Shown piece by piece: positions 48,160-58,993 of a DNA stretch of 64,000 nt. The stretch comes from Populus alba. Lineage: Eukaryota > Streptophyta > Magnoliopsida > Malpighiales > Salicaceae. Positions within the stretch are counted from its first letter, which is position 1, and the number at the start of each line of letters is the position of its first letter. Location: positions 20,634,147-20,698,146 of the forward strand of contig NC_133297.1 in NCBI RefSeq assembly GCF_005239225.2, written 5' to 3'. Position numbers and translations under genes: made by a program. The notes under the pieces were generated by a model. It saw only the letters and a list, made by a program, of their open reading frames with translations. It was not told where the DNA came from and made no database searches.

Positions 48160-49697
48160 CCATGCTTTCGACCAATTATGCATTTAATGGGGAGGATGTT
48201 TAATTTGACATATTTAGTTTAATGGCATGTGTTTAATTGTATCGAAATAAGGAAAAATACATGTTAAAGTAGCAAGGATTGTGTTTAGAAGAATATTATT
48301 CGAAAAGTTAGTAGAATCGATAAAAAAAATGTTTTATTTTGACGTTAGGAGGGAAGATTGAAATAAATAGAGTAAATTGGCTTATAAATGGTATTGTTGG
48401 CACTCTTATATAGTATGTGATATGGTTAGGGTTTTAGATAAAAGATAGAAAGCTAAATTGTGGATGTTGTGTGTAAATGGATAGATTGACGAATCTAGAC
48501 ATCTCCTGACCTTCAGAGAGAATTTGGGTAGGAGGATGAGAGAATCAGGATCAGGTTCCTTTATAGGAATTGTAGTTTTAGATGTTGAATAAGGAGATTT
48601 GTTTTACTCAATTTAGAGCTATAAGACTCCAGTTATGGGTCATTAACCGAGAATGAGTCATGACAAACCCTATAGGGTAGTAAGTCTGATTCGTTATGAG
48701 TCACCAACCGAGAATGAGTCATGACAGACCTTATAGGGCAGAAGGTCTGATTCATTGACAAGTAATTTTGAATGTCTTGATAGCAGAACTAGGTTCTCCT
48801 CCCTTCAAAGGACTTGTAGCCCTGTGTTTTAGCTTTCAAACGATACCAACCTTATTTGAAACAGAGTTCTAGAACTTCAGATATAGTCAAAAATCTGATA
48901 AGAGGTTGAAATGCGACCTCTGTTGGTAGATTCAGAAAGTCACTAAAGCGATTATTTAGACGTATTAAGGATGAAAATTGAGTCTTTTCCTTTCTGGAAA
49001 CATATGATATTACATCTTGGCTTCCAAAAGAAATGAGCCATGTTCGAAATGGAAATTTATAATGATAACTATGGTTGGATAAAGATTGACAATATTAATG
49101 AGTGTAATGAGAAAAACGTAAGATATAAAGAAAGGAATAATTGAAAGAAAGACTTATATTGGCTGTTAATATGGTTATTATGAAATGTATCCTTGAATGA
49201 GGATAATTTATGAGATGTGCCTATGATTACAAGAGGGACCACAAACGTGGTGCAGCAGCAACAAAGCACAAGTAAAGCTTCTACTACAGGCAGGTGATCC
49301 ACACCTATGCTTCTTAGTTAAATTTCATGATTTATTATGTAACTGAGGTTAAATGTGAATTAGCGAATGTTAGATATTATATGAATGAATGAAAGTTTAC
49401 GTAATGATATTGTTATTTTGTGTAGCATCTTGAATGTATATGTGTTCAAGGTGAATAGTCTTTCATGTGAATTGTCATGTGATGGAAGTATCGCTAACAT
49501 AGAAGATATGAAAGTGTGATACAAGAACACTCTCTCTCTCTCTCTAAATCGACACCCTCAGCTTTTATATCTCTAAAAAAACCATCAAACACCTTATTAT
49601 TTCCCTTAAAACACCTAAAATTCAAACCCATCCTAGTTTCCAAACATCCTTGAATAGTTTTCTCTTCAAAATCTATCATTGTCATTACTGTCGTTGT
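48160..49697 (+). repeat. Putative divergent LTR, right part
   Basis: Seems to continue 36334-37284 beyond the Athila insertion. It has a 62-bp direct repeat (GAGAATGAGTCATGACA at about 48650 and 48712) and a block AAGAGGGACCACAAACGTGG...GGCAGGTGATCCACACC (49230-49305) that resembles the conserved AAGACAAGAACAACCACAGG...GTAGGTGACTTGCACC block of the solo LTRs. A CT-rich stretch lies at 49530-49545. No coding sequence is recognised. Confidence 0.45.
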
Positions 49698-51994
49698 TGT
49701 AACCCATTTTTAGTCCCCTCACAAAAAATAATAAAATACAAAAAAAAATACAAAAACAATTATCTAAAAAATATAACAGTGAAAAAAAGATGCTAAAACG
49801 CTTAGAAAATGATCAAAAATTGGTTGAGGAGGTTCAAAATTACAAAGATTAAAATTTGATAGTATTTTATTAACTGATGATAGCCCTGTTGACAAATAAA
49901 ATTCAATTTGAGGAAGAAAAGTCCAAAATTTGATGTTTATGGACTCAATTAAATTTTATTGGAGCATTAATTGAATTTATAGAGGTTTTAATTGCAAGAA
50001 AATTTGATTTTGGAGTTAATTTGGGCTTTAAGTGGAAGAAATTAAGGTTCTGGGGTCAAATTATATTTTTTTTTAGAGTTAATTTGGTCAAATCAGGAGC
50101 TTAATTGCATAAATATTGAAGTTTAATGGCCAATTAGGGACTTAATTGAAGAAATCTGAAACCAAGAATCAAAATAGAAAAGGCGTGTAAATAGAGGGGC
50201 TGGAATTAAAACCGGACCAGGGGCCCAATTAAAGAAATTAGAAGTTTATTGCTCAATTGAGGGTCAAATTGAACTAATTCAAGATCAAGGACCAAAGTGA
50301 AAAAGACAGCCAACTTCAAGGTTGCTGTTTGAATATGGCAGGGATATAATTGAATTGATTTTTACAATTAAAATTGCAATTAAGGACGCAATTGAACAAA
50401 TCATAAATTGAGGTCCAATGTGAACTCTGACACATTTTGCTACCTTTTCCTTTAAAAGGAAATGTCGCGTTTTATCCAAAACGACGCCGTTTCATGCACT
50501 GTTAAAAAACAAACAAACCAAACCCGAAACGGTGCCATTTTGAACGGCACCATCATCTTTTTCCCTTGGACGTGCATAGAACAGGGGAAGAAGATTTTCT
50601 TTTCTCCTCTGTTTCTCACCGACTTCCCTCCCCCCGAAGAGTTTAAAAAGACGCCGACATAACCCCCTTTCTAGGTGTTGAAGGAGCGGTAAAGGGGCGG
50701 CAGCACAATGGCCACCCTAGCCACGTCTCCCTCCCCTATTTTTGCCTATAAAAATAGGGGAAGGGGAAGAATGAAAAGAGAGAGAGAGAGAGAGAAAGAC
50801 CAAGAGAGAGACAACGAGAGAAGAGAGAGGACAGAACGAGAGAGGAGAAGAAAGAGGGGAAGAATGAAGAGCAGACTAGATGGAAAAAATTGAAAGGAGA
50901 GGAAAAAAACAGAGCATATTGCAGAGAAGGGAAGAAGAAGGACCGCCGCTGGAACCACCGCCGACCATCGTTGGACGATTGAGGCGTCTCCAGGTAAACC
51001 CTTCGCCCTTTTATTTTGCCTTCATTTCTTCCCTCGCCATGCAAGATGTGCACAATGCACGTTTGCAGGTGGGGAGAAGCTAGTTACTGTGCCCATGCAC
51101 AGTAACCAACTAATGTGGGCTGGGCTGAGCCTGACCCATGTAGTTGGGCCAGGTGCGGCCTGGCCCATGTATTTGGGCCTAACCGGCCCATTTAAAAAAA
51201 AATGTTACACTTGTTTTTTGAATTTTTATAATTTTTCCATGTAGTTTTTATGTTATTTTGATTAATATTAGGCAGTATTTCACATCGTAAAAATACAAAT
51301 TTGGTATTAAAATACCCAGTTTTTGTCAAAACTTTCAAAAATACAAAAAAAAATTGAAAAAAGAGAAAAATGTTTTTGTGCATACGACCAAGTGTCTCAA
51401 AGCTAAAAAATCATATTGTATTTTTCATACATCAAAAAATAATGTTTTAGCATGCATTTTGGCTTTAATAACCAGTTTATTAAAGTCAAAAAAACATCGG
51501 CCAAAATTTAAAAAACAACAAAAATTTTGTTTTGTTTTGTTTTAGTATCATGGATTACGAATTTATATATAAAACGTATTCCTGATAAAAGAAATGTATT
51601 TTTTGTTGACGACATAGAACAGTTAGGTTTTGTCCCATTAAGATAAGAACCTCCTTATAGATGAGGGTTTTTCTTAAATCTTCGACAGACAGGACCAATA
51701 ATTAGAAACCACAACAAGACCTTAGATTTTATTAGACATTAAAACAATGCAGCCTACCTTAGGTAGGGCATAGTTGGTGTGCTAAAACCTTCCCTTTACG
51801 CAACCAGTCGTCGTACCCGATCTTTGAGACCAGTTAGGATTCCTAGTGATCAGAATACGAGGTGGCGACTCCCATTCAAATTTTCCATTGATAAAAGACA
51901 AGAATTCCTTGTCTCACCGCATTTGCCAGAAAATAGACCATTCCATTTTTCCCTTGAGGGTGGACGATCGCCGCAACGTTGCACACGTGCGACA
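49698..51994 (+). repeat. 5' LTR of the Tat/Ogre-type element
   Basis: About 2.3 kb from TGTAACCCATTTTTAG to ...CACGTGCGACA, three bases before the primer site. TATAAAAATA is at 50747-50756, followed by a long GA-rich run (50768-50940) and a donor-like CCAG|GTAAAC near 50993. The 5' boundary is set by the TG start only and is less sure than the 3' one. Confidence 0.65.
50747..50756 (+). promoter_or_regulatory. TATA box of the Tat-type LTR
   Basis: TATAAAAATA followed about 20 bp later by a GA-rich tract, as expected for the U3/R border. Confidence 0.6.
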
Positions 51995-51997
51995 GAA

Positions 51998-52015
51998 TGA
52001 CGACTCCACTAGGAA
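51998..52015 (+). other. Primer-binding site, tRNA-Arg-like
   Basis: TGACGACTCCACTAGGAA resembles TGGCGACTCCACTGGGGA, the tRNA-Arg complement known from Ogre/Tat elements, with three changes. Confidence 0.65.
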
Positions 52016-52728
52016 TCTTGTGGACTAAGCTTTGTTGTTGTCTGATTATTATGTTTTATTGTTGTGGTTTGTGTGTTTTTTTTTTATGCATTTCCTTTAT
52101 TTATTTCTTACACACTTTAATTTATGTATATATTTGTTCATGCATTGTATAGAACTGCCTCAAGCATCACTTTCTTTAAATTTTGTACAAACACGCACAA
52201 GCTTCTAAGTTAAGTGGGAAATTAGCAATTTGCCCTATGAACATTGATCAAGGTTCAGATGCGTAAAACACCTAACTCATATCTGAGTGTTTGCTTGGTA
52301 ATGGTGGGTATACGTGCCTTAACCATTTCTCTCAACGCCCCTATACTATCTTTACGAAAATCGTCACTAGGCAGATATGAGACCCTTTTGAGACCAGGTA
52401 GAAACCTGCCCATGTTCACATAATGAATAGAACTTGTCCTTAGGTTGTATGTACTATCTTTATTTACATCAGGGCAAACCCTTCTTGAAGCATCTTGAAC
52501 TCAAGACTTGTGGGTGGCATAAAGACCATCACTCAGAAAAATTTTATTATAAAGTGTGGGCAAGAATCAAGATTCTTGTTTCATCATGCAAGAGTTACGA
52601 TCATATATCACCCCTCGAAGGGAAAGTTCATCATATAAATTACATGTTCATACATTTCAAATGCATACACCGCAAATTGAAATATAGGTCCCTAAAAAGT
52701 GTACAACACCTGACTTAGAGCGAGAAGC
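52016..52728 (+). other. Tat-type 5' leader
   Basis: Between primer site and gag. No conserved ORF; one 94-codon open stretch at 52434-52718 shows no recognisable motif. Confidence 0.5.
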
Positions 52729-53989
52729 ATGAAAGATGAAGAACGTGCTCAACGTGATGCCTATTTTCAAGAACAGTTAGAGTCTCTAAAAACAAGCATG
52801 GCTCATCTCACCAGCTTACTTGAGCAAACATTAAGAAATACCTTTGGTGAAGGTCCTTCTAACAGACTGGTCACCTTTGATTTGGCTCCTACTACAGTTC
52901 AACCTGAAGAAAGAATGAGCGAATATGGTTAGGAGCTTCAGCAAAATCCAACATTTGTGCAATCAACGACACCTACACCAGCCCCAATAGTCATGGAGGT
53001 ATCTGCTAACGAGTCCCATAAGGCTAAGTCATTTGATAGCATTGATCAAGCTAAGATAGAAGGGCTGGAAGCCAGACTCAAAGTCATTGAAGGGGTAGAT
53101 TTATATGACTTGGTACGGGTAGCAGAGATGTGTTTAGTCCTAAATGTGGTTGTCCCAAAGAAATTTTGTGTTCCTGAGTTCATCAAATACAGTGGAACAC
53201 AATGCCCCATGCCTCATCTCAGGTCCTACTAAAATGGCAGAGGTAGTACATGATGAAAAACAACTAATGCACTTTTTCCAAGACAGTTTAAGCGGGGCAA
53301 CATGGAGCTGGTATATGAGATTGGACAACACAAAAATTCAGAGCTGGAAAGATCTGGTGGATGCTTTTGTCAAGCAATACAAGTACAACATGAACATCGC
53401 TCCCGACAAAACCAGCTTGTCTACTCTAGAGAAAAGGGACAAAGAAAGCATAAGGGAATATGCTCAAAGATGGTGGGAATCAGCTGCTTAAGTACATCCC
53501 CACTTCTAGACAAAGAGATGGTCTCTTTATTTGCCAACACACTCAAGGCACCCTATTACGAACATGTGATGGGTAGTTTGGCCCAACAATTCACTGATGT
53601 TGTGGAAGTGTGTGAACGCATAGAGCAAGGTGTCAAAAGTGGTAGAATTTCTGCACCCATCGAGAAAATAGGCTTTGAAAGAAAAGAGGTCTACCATGTT
53701 GAAGATGGCTACAGGGTACGAAAAACTCATCCTAAAATTACCATACTCCATCCCAAATTGCCAACATCAAAAAACCTGAACCCAAAACTTTCAAGCCAAA
53801 AGCCAAATTGGAAATTACCAAAAGGTTCAAGAACAACTACCTCCACTACCGCTACCCCTGAATGAGATGTATCAAAAGCTATTGAGCATCGGGCAAATAG
53901 CTCCAGAACCTTTAACACTTGTGCAGCCACCTTATCCTAATTGGTATAAGCCAAAACTCAATTGTGAATACCATGCTGGTATTGCTTGG
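52729..53989 (+). pseudogene. gag: Tat/Ogre gag, 5' part, broken
   Basis: Starts MKDEERAQRDAYFQEQLESL, a coiled-coil-like N-terminus. The capsid core follows: VPKKFCVPEFIKYSGTQCP, a frameshift near 53228, MHFFQDSLSGATWSWYMRL, IQSWKDLVDAFVKQY and REYAQRWWESAA. Then come a stop, PLLDKEMVSLFANTLKAPYY and VCERIEQGVKSGRI. Further frame changes follow near 53715. It is cut at 53989 by the Athila-type insertion; the last codons (GIAW) join the part at 63791. Confidence 0.87.
53985..53989. repeat. Target-site duplication CTTGG, left copy
   Basis: Repeated exactly at 63791-63795, bracketing the minus-strand Athila-type element. Confidence 0.93.
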
Positions 53990-54112
53990 TGACACGACCA
54001 AAAGATTGATGTCTGCTCCCAAGTACAGGAGTGTCGAAGTAATAAATAACCCGGCAAGACCGGGATCGAACCACAAAGAGGTTAATTGTATAAATTATAA
54101 ATAACAATAGAA

Positions 54113-54390
54113 CAACAACAAAAAAACAACAACAACAACAACAATAATAATAACAATAATAGTAATAATAATAATAATAATAATACTCAGTACGTGGCGT
54201 TGTTATACCTGAGAATGATCTAAAAGATCGGGTCACAAGTTTTCAGCCTATATACTGAGTTTTATGAAAAGATCAAAGAGATATATTATATAATATAAAC
54301 AGAATGCAAATAATAATAATAATAATAAAAATAATAATAGTAATAATAATAATAATAATAATAATAGCAGCAGTAGTAGTAGTAATAAAA
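54113..54390. repeat. AAC/AAT microsatellites in the LTR
   Basis: Runs of (AAC)n and (AAT)n at 54113-54185, then (AAT)n with AGC/AGT variants at 54302-54390, separated by a unique block with GAATGATCTAAAAGATCGG. Small ORFs rich in Tyr or Ile/Val here are repeat artefacts. Confidence 0.9.
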
Positions 54391-55149
54391 GAAGAAGATG
54401 AAGAAATTAATGAGAACTTTGAGATGAAAGATTAATGTAAGGATTAAACAATGATAAAAATAAATGTCAAGGTTAGAGGATCCACCAATGGTATTTCAAA
54501 CAAGTATAGTATAAACTCTTATTACTTAATTTGGAAACCACACACAAAAGAGGTTCCAATCGAATGATTTGTCATTAATAGCTCATTATAAATTATTAAC
54601 ATGATCATATTAATTATCTTATTTACATAACACCAAACTTTTAAATATTGTCAGGAATTCATGATATTAACTGATGTTAACAACAAATCAAGTTTCTTTC
54701 ATAGCTCAGGTGTAGGTAATACCATACGGTTGGGCTTTGAGAGTGTCAAGCATTTGTTGTACCAAGTGTTATACAACACAAATCTAGATTAACTATTTAA
54801 CAAGCAAGGTATTAAGAATTAGTAAGATAAAAAGATAAGACATGTTAATATTAAACATTCAGGTCCATGTTGAGCTTACACTATATTTATTCTTACACCA
54901 TTAGTGTAACCTTTTCACCTTGACATAATAAACTTAGCTAAACATAATGAAGAAGAGAAACATAAATAAACAAAACAAGAACATAAAGAAAATACAAGTT
55001 AACTAAGGAAAGGAAAGGAAAGGAAAAGCATAAACAAGATATTAATGAAAGCAAAACTTAAAAATTACAAAAACAAATATAAAGAGAGAAATAAAGAGCA
55101 TGAACTTGATCTAAACAACCAAGCCTCCAAATACATGGCAAATGCCTTC

Positions 55150-55156
55150 TTTTATA
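55150..55156 (-). promoter_or_regulatory. LTR TATA box, inverted
   Basis: TTTTATA on the plus strand, TATAAAA on the LTR sense strand, in the conserved GGCC-TATAAAA setting. Confidence 0.65.
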
Positions 55157-55833
55157 GGCCAATATTCAGAATTATTGATTTGATAAATAATTGTTGAGTG
55201 GGTGGCCAACTTTTGACTTGATGAAAATCCTTATCTTCTTGTCTGAATAAAACAAAAATGCTACCATCAGAACTGGGTCCACTGGAAAACATGAAAGTTG
55301 TAGGAAATTGACTCAGCTTTTCAGGAAAAAAAAATGGAGGTCATTTGGACTTCTATAACTCCAGATATGGGTCAAACACTAAACAATGTTCGGGCTGTAG
55401 GACAAATTCGGACTTCTCCGTTGTTGCCATAATTTGGACTTGAAAACGGCCTTCTTAGATCTTGATGAAAAAATAAAAGTTGTAGGCCTATGTCTTACTG
55501 AATCTGTGTAAAATTTTGAGATCATTTGGACATCTAGAACTTGAGATATGACCTAATTACGGAATAGTGTTCCAGTTTGGACTACACCAACATCTCTTTT
55601 CTAAGTTTCACCCTCTCTTTATCTTCACAAATTTCAGTAGTTGAATTCATCAATCAATCCTTTGATTTATGTGGTAGGCCTGCATTTAAGATGAACATTT
55701 ACCATATATTAAGGCATTTTATAGTATTAGACTTGTTATTAGAAAACATGCTTTAGTTAAGGAGTTATTGATACTTTAAGTGCAAAATAATGATATAAAA
55801 CTTTGATCAATATGCACTTTTAAGTACTAATCA

Positions 55834-55850
55834 CACCCCTAACCAGCTTA
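55834..55850 (-). other. Polypurine tract
   Basis: On the minus strand AAGCTGGTTAGGGGTG leads straight into the LTR start TGATTAG at 55833. Confidence 0.7.
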
Positions 55851-56214
55851 TTACTAGTCCCTAGTAATCAAAGTGTTAAAATAGAAAAACAATTTGCAAG
55901 TTCCACAAAGCAAGGCATTCATCATTCAACTTACTTTAATCTATCTAGATAAACAAACTCTCATTAAATTCATATATCTACTCAATACCTCTTAAACAAG
56001 ATATTACTAAACATTTCTTTTGTGCTCAAAATATTAACATATAGTTATGGGGCTTTACTTGGAAGAAAAAACAAATTTTTGTTCTAATGTTTAAGGTTAA
56101 CTTTCTTAGGTTGGGATTATTATTTCTTTTTCTTTTTCTTTATTTATTTATTTATTTATTTATATACACATACAACTTGAAACACAATGTATCTTTAACC
56201 CATGTAACGAGTTT

Positions 56215-56430
56215 TAGGCTAATGACTCCCAGACCAGTTGGTCTTAGGGCATTAGGTGTTGAGACACCCCTACGAGCTTAGCAACTCAGGTTGCAAATAC
56301 TGATACGTAGATAGTGCAATGTTCGATTCCCTTAGGCTTTTCTCCTCAACCCATGTAACAAGCGTTGGGCCAATAGCTCCCAAGTCAGTTGACTTTAGGG
56401 TATTAAGTGTTAAAACACCCCTTCGGGCTT
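56215..56430 (-). repeat. Duplicated hairpin motif in the element 3' region
   Basis: Homologue of 46080-46330. Hairpins on the plus strand: AGACC-AGTT-GGTCT (56231-56244), GGTGT-TGAG-ACACC (56255-56268), AAGTC-AGTT-GACTT (56382-56395) and GTGTT-AA-AACAC (56407-56418). All stems are perfect. Confidence 0.72.
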
Positions 56431-57024
56431 AATTGCTTAGGTTAGGGAGGCTACGAAACCAAACTTATCTACCTTTTATTATCATTATTTTTTTTTTTGC
56501 AAATTATATACTATCCCTTTCCCTTAGTTGTTACCTTTAACAAAAAAACATAAATAATGTAATAATCCAATGTGTAACCCACAATCATATGTTAAAGTGT
56601 GTGTGTGAAAATGAAGATTTAAAAATACTTGTTAAATGAGCATATAAGTATAATCAAGTGCTACCAATACGAGAGTTTGTAAACCTAAATATTTCAAGAA
56701 GTATTCTGATAGACCCTGTTAAGAATGTTTACTAAGATGCGTCTCAAGAGTCACTTTTAACAAAAGACCTCTTTTTACTCTGCCATCCTAGTAACAACAG
56801 TTTTGCAAATAGTTTATGAAATAGAAAACACATTTTTTTTTTTAATTATCAACTACTATCATTTCCCCCCAACCAAAATGAGACATTGTTCTCAATGTCT
56901 TAAGGTAGAAAGATAGAGTATAGAAGACATCACCTGAAATAACGAACACTGACAAACCTGAACACACTTAAACAAATATAAGAAACAACAAAACACAATA
57001 ATAAAACCAAAAGACACAAAGTTT

Positions 57025-57678
57025 TTACAAACGAAGGCTCAAATCCAATCTAAGCTTTTTACAGCTTTCCTTAGTTGACCAATTTATGCGACTCATGGAG
57101 GGATTAATTACAGGGATGAAAGATTGTAGTTGGTCAATCAATTGTTCAACAATAGCAGCAGAGATTATGATTTGTCGTGCTGAAGATGTTAGAAATTCTT
57201 GTTCCATAGCATGATCAAGAAAAGACAACAACTTATCATAAAAACCATTAACATTTAACAAACCTATGAGTTTATGGTGAATGTGCACTTGGGCCCAAGA
57301 GGAAATATGAAAGATCTCTTCCAATGTGCCCAGACCACCTGGTAAGGCAATGAAGGCATCAGCATGGTTAAACATTGCATTCAATCGATCAGACATTGTG
57401 GGGACCTGTAATTCCTCTCCAATTGTTTTTCCAATGATGTCCCCTTGTGCTAAAGCTTTGAGGACAACCCCCAAAACTTGATTACCTCCTAAAGATGCAA
57501 CTATTGACACTCCCCCCATTAACCCAAGGCTGCCTCCTTCATACACTAAATTAATCTTTCGCTCAGCTAGTACCTGACCAAGATGATTTGCTGATTCTAA
57601 AAACTCTTTTTCTTTCCCAGGACTGGATCCACCGAAAACACAAATATTGTTTATGTGATTACTTGAGGAACCTGCCAT
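57025..57678 (-). CDS. LOG-like cytokinin riboside 5'-monophosphate phosphoribohydrolase, intact ORF
   Basis: The family hydrolyses N6-modified adenosine monophosphates (cytokinin nucleotides) to free cytokinin plus ribose 5-phosphate, in cytosol and nucleus. The frame is 217 codons, the normal length for plant LOG, with no intron; host LOG genes have several. Motifs: NNICVFGGSSPG (Rossmann-type start), VYEGGSLGLMG near residue 50, MSDRLNAMFNHADAFIALPGG, GTLEEIF, SSWAQVHIHH and GLLNVNGFYDKLL. The catalytic Arg and Glu positions (MSDR, TLEE) are kept. Odd points are YEGGS for the usual YGGGS, PGGLGT for PGGYGT, and VLKAL for IPKAL. ATG 57678 matches the start in the plus-strand copy; upstream in-frame codons to 57771 lie in the leader. 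Enzyme activity is not shown; the YEGGS change could impair it. Confidence 0.9.
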   Translation of the reverse strand: MAGSSSNHINNICVFGGSSPGKEKEFLESANHLGQVLAERKINLVYEGGSLGLMGGVSIVASLGGNQVLGVVLKALAQGDIIGKTIGEELQVPTMSDRLNAMFNHADAFIALPGGLGTLEEIFHISSWAQVHIHHKLIGLLNVNGFYDKLLSFLDHAMEQEFLTSSARQIIISAAIVEQLIDQLQSFIPVINPSMSRINWSTKESCKKLRLDLSLRL

Positions 57679-57743
57679 TTCTACACACTTCTGTATTTGA
57701 TGAATGTATAGGTTGAGTAGAAATGAAGGGAAGGAAGAGAAGA

Positions 57744-57750
57744 ATTTATA
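57744..57750 (-). promoter_or_regulatory. TATA-like box before the LOG homologue
   Basis: ATTTATA on the plus strand (TATAAAT in sense) lies 66 bp before the LOG ATG, in a stretch almost identical to 44720-44815 of the other element. Confidence 0.4.
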
Positions 57751-57924
57751 GATGAGAAATTGAAAATGCAATCATACCACCTATATGTAGGCCAGCTATA
57801 GTCTCACTCTCTTTCTCTCTCTTTATTTATTTATTTATTTTTAAAAAGCATGTGTATGTACAGGTGGTTGTGATTGTGGCTCACATCTTTCCTTGGTTTT
57901 ACGTCGAAGAACGACTTAAACGCC

Positions 57925-58474
57925 CTCTATGGGTCGGGGATAGGCTTCCCATCCAGTTTTCTTAAAAACTGGCAAACAGGGTTTTTTTAGTCAAATTCCC
58001 AAGACTAAATTGAGCATGTTCTTTATGAAATTGGAGTCATAAATCATAAATTGCACAATGCACATCTCCACTAGAGTGCGTCTCAAGAGTCAATAAAAGA
58101 TTATCTAAAGACCCCTTACTCAGGCCATCCTTAATGAATTGTATTTTATCTTCACGGTTTACAGATACCATTCCTAAAGAACGACATGTCGCATTTCAAG
58201 TCCATCTGGCACATATTTGACAGACTTGCAGTCGTTTTGCATGACGTTTCTTTACAAAAGTGCTTTTACTTGTTCCAGGCATGTGTGAAATGAAGGAATT
58301 GGAGGACTCACCTGATAATCGGATCTTTGCTTCAATCAGCCAACAAATATCTTTAGGAATTCCATGATTCATTAACAACCTCAATCTTTCACACCTAGCA
58401 CGGTAAATTTTTGTAATCACATTTTGAGGCAGAGCGGAAAAATACTTTTTCAATTTTTCAAGAGTGGTATCCAT
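57925..58474 (-). pseudogene. Unidentified Athila-borne ORF downstream of integrase
   Basis: Homologue of 44027-44576; no recognised domain. It starts MDTTLEKLKKYFSALPQNV at 58474 and stays in frame to a TGA at 58196-58198, which replaces a Cys codon (TGT) of the other copy in ARWT(C)NAT. Sequence beyond remains similar for about 80 codons. The full protein would be about 180 residues, basic, with a Cys-rich centre. Confidence 0.65.
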
Positions 58475-58693
58475 TTTCAAATGAGAATTGGGTGAGAGAT
58501 TCAAAGAAAGAAGAAAGAGCAGAGAATTGCACAAATATATACACAGATATCAATTATCATGGGAAACTGAAAGAACCGACTTAAAAGTCACAGAGTACCG
58601 TTATCTGCCATTTGACCGGGGTGAGAGAAACTAGCAAAACAAAAGTCACACCAAAAAAGGAACACAAAAAAAAATGTGAGAAAAACAAAATAA

Positions 58694-58972
58694 TCAACCT
58701 TTATCTAAAAGATCATTCAAACCAATGGATTCATTTTCACCAGGAAACTCATCAAAGTAAGCTTTCAAACGATGTCCATTTACCTTCAAAACATTGTCAT
58801 TCTTTGAATTCTCAATATCAAGGGCCCCATAAGGATACACATGTTTCAAAATAAATGGACTGCTCCATCTTGATCTTATTTTTTCAGGAAATAAATGGAA
58901 TTGAGAATTATAAAGCCAAACTTTTTGACAATTTTCACAAGTTTTGCAGAATGCATGCGTGTCCTTAAACAT
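58694..58972 (-). pseudogene. Integrase remnant: zinc-finger end fused in frame to C-terminal domain
   Basis: KDTHAFCKTCENCQK (end of the HHCC finger) runs directly into [39 protein letters not shown] and VNGHRLKAYFDEF. Compared with 42835-43828 of the plus-strand element about 0.75 kb, the whole DDE core, is missing without frame loss. Confidence 0.88.
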
Positions 58973-58993
58973 GGTGGGCCAATAAAATCCTTT

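Larger units (their letters stand above)
53990..55833 (-). repeat. 3' LTR of the minus-strand Athila-type element
   Basis: 1844 bp, TGACACGACC to TACTAATCA on the plus strand. TATA box inverted at 55150-55156. Two AAT-rich microsatellites (54113-54185 and 54302-54390) make it longer than the LTR at 46691. Confidence 0.93.

Noticed and set aside
50708..51083. Arg/Glu-rich and Phe/Ser/Leu-rich ORFs at the GA-rich run
   Set aside because: They reflect the low-complexity purine tract in the Tat-type LTR leader.
57025..57678. The LOG ORF as an ordinary host gene next to a transposon
   Set aside because: It lies inside the TSD-bounded element, has the same element neighbours as a second copy elsewhere in the window, and has no introns.
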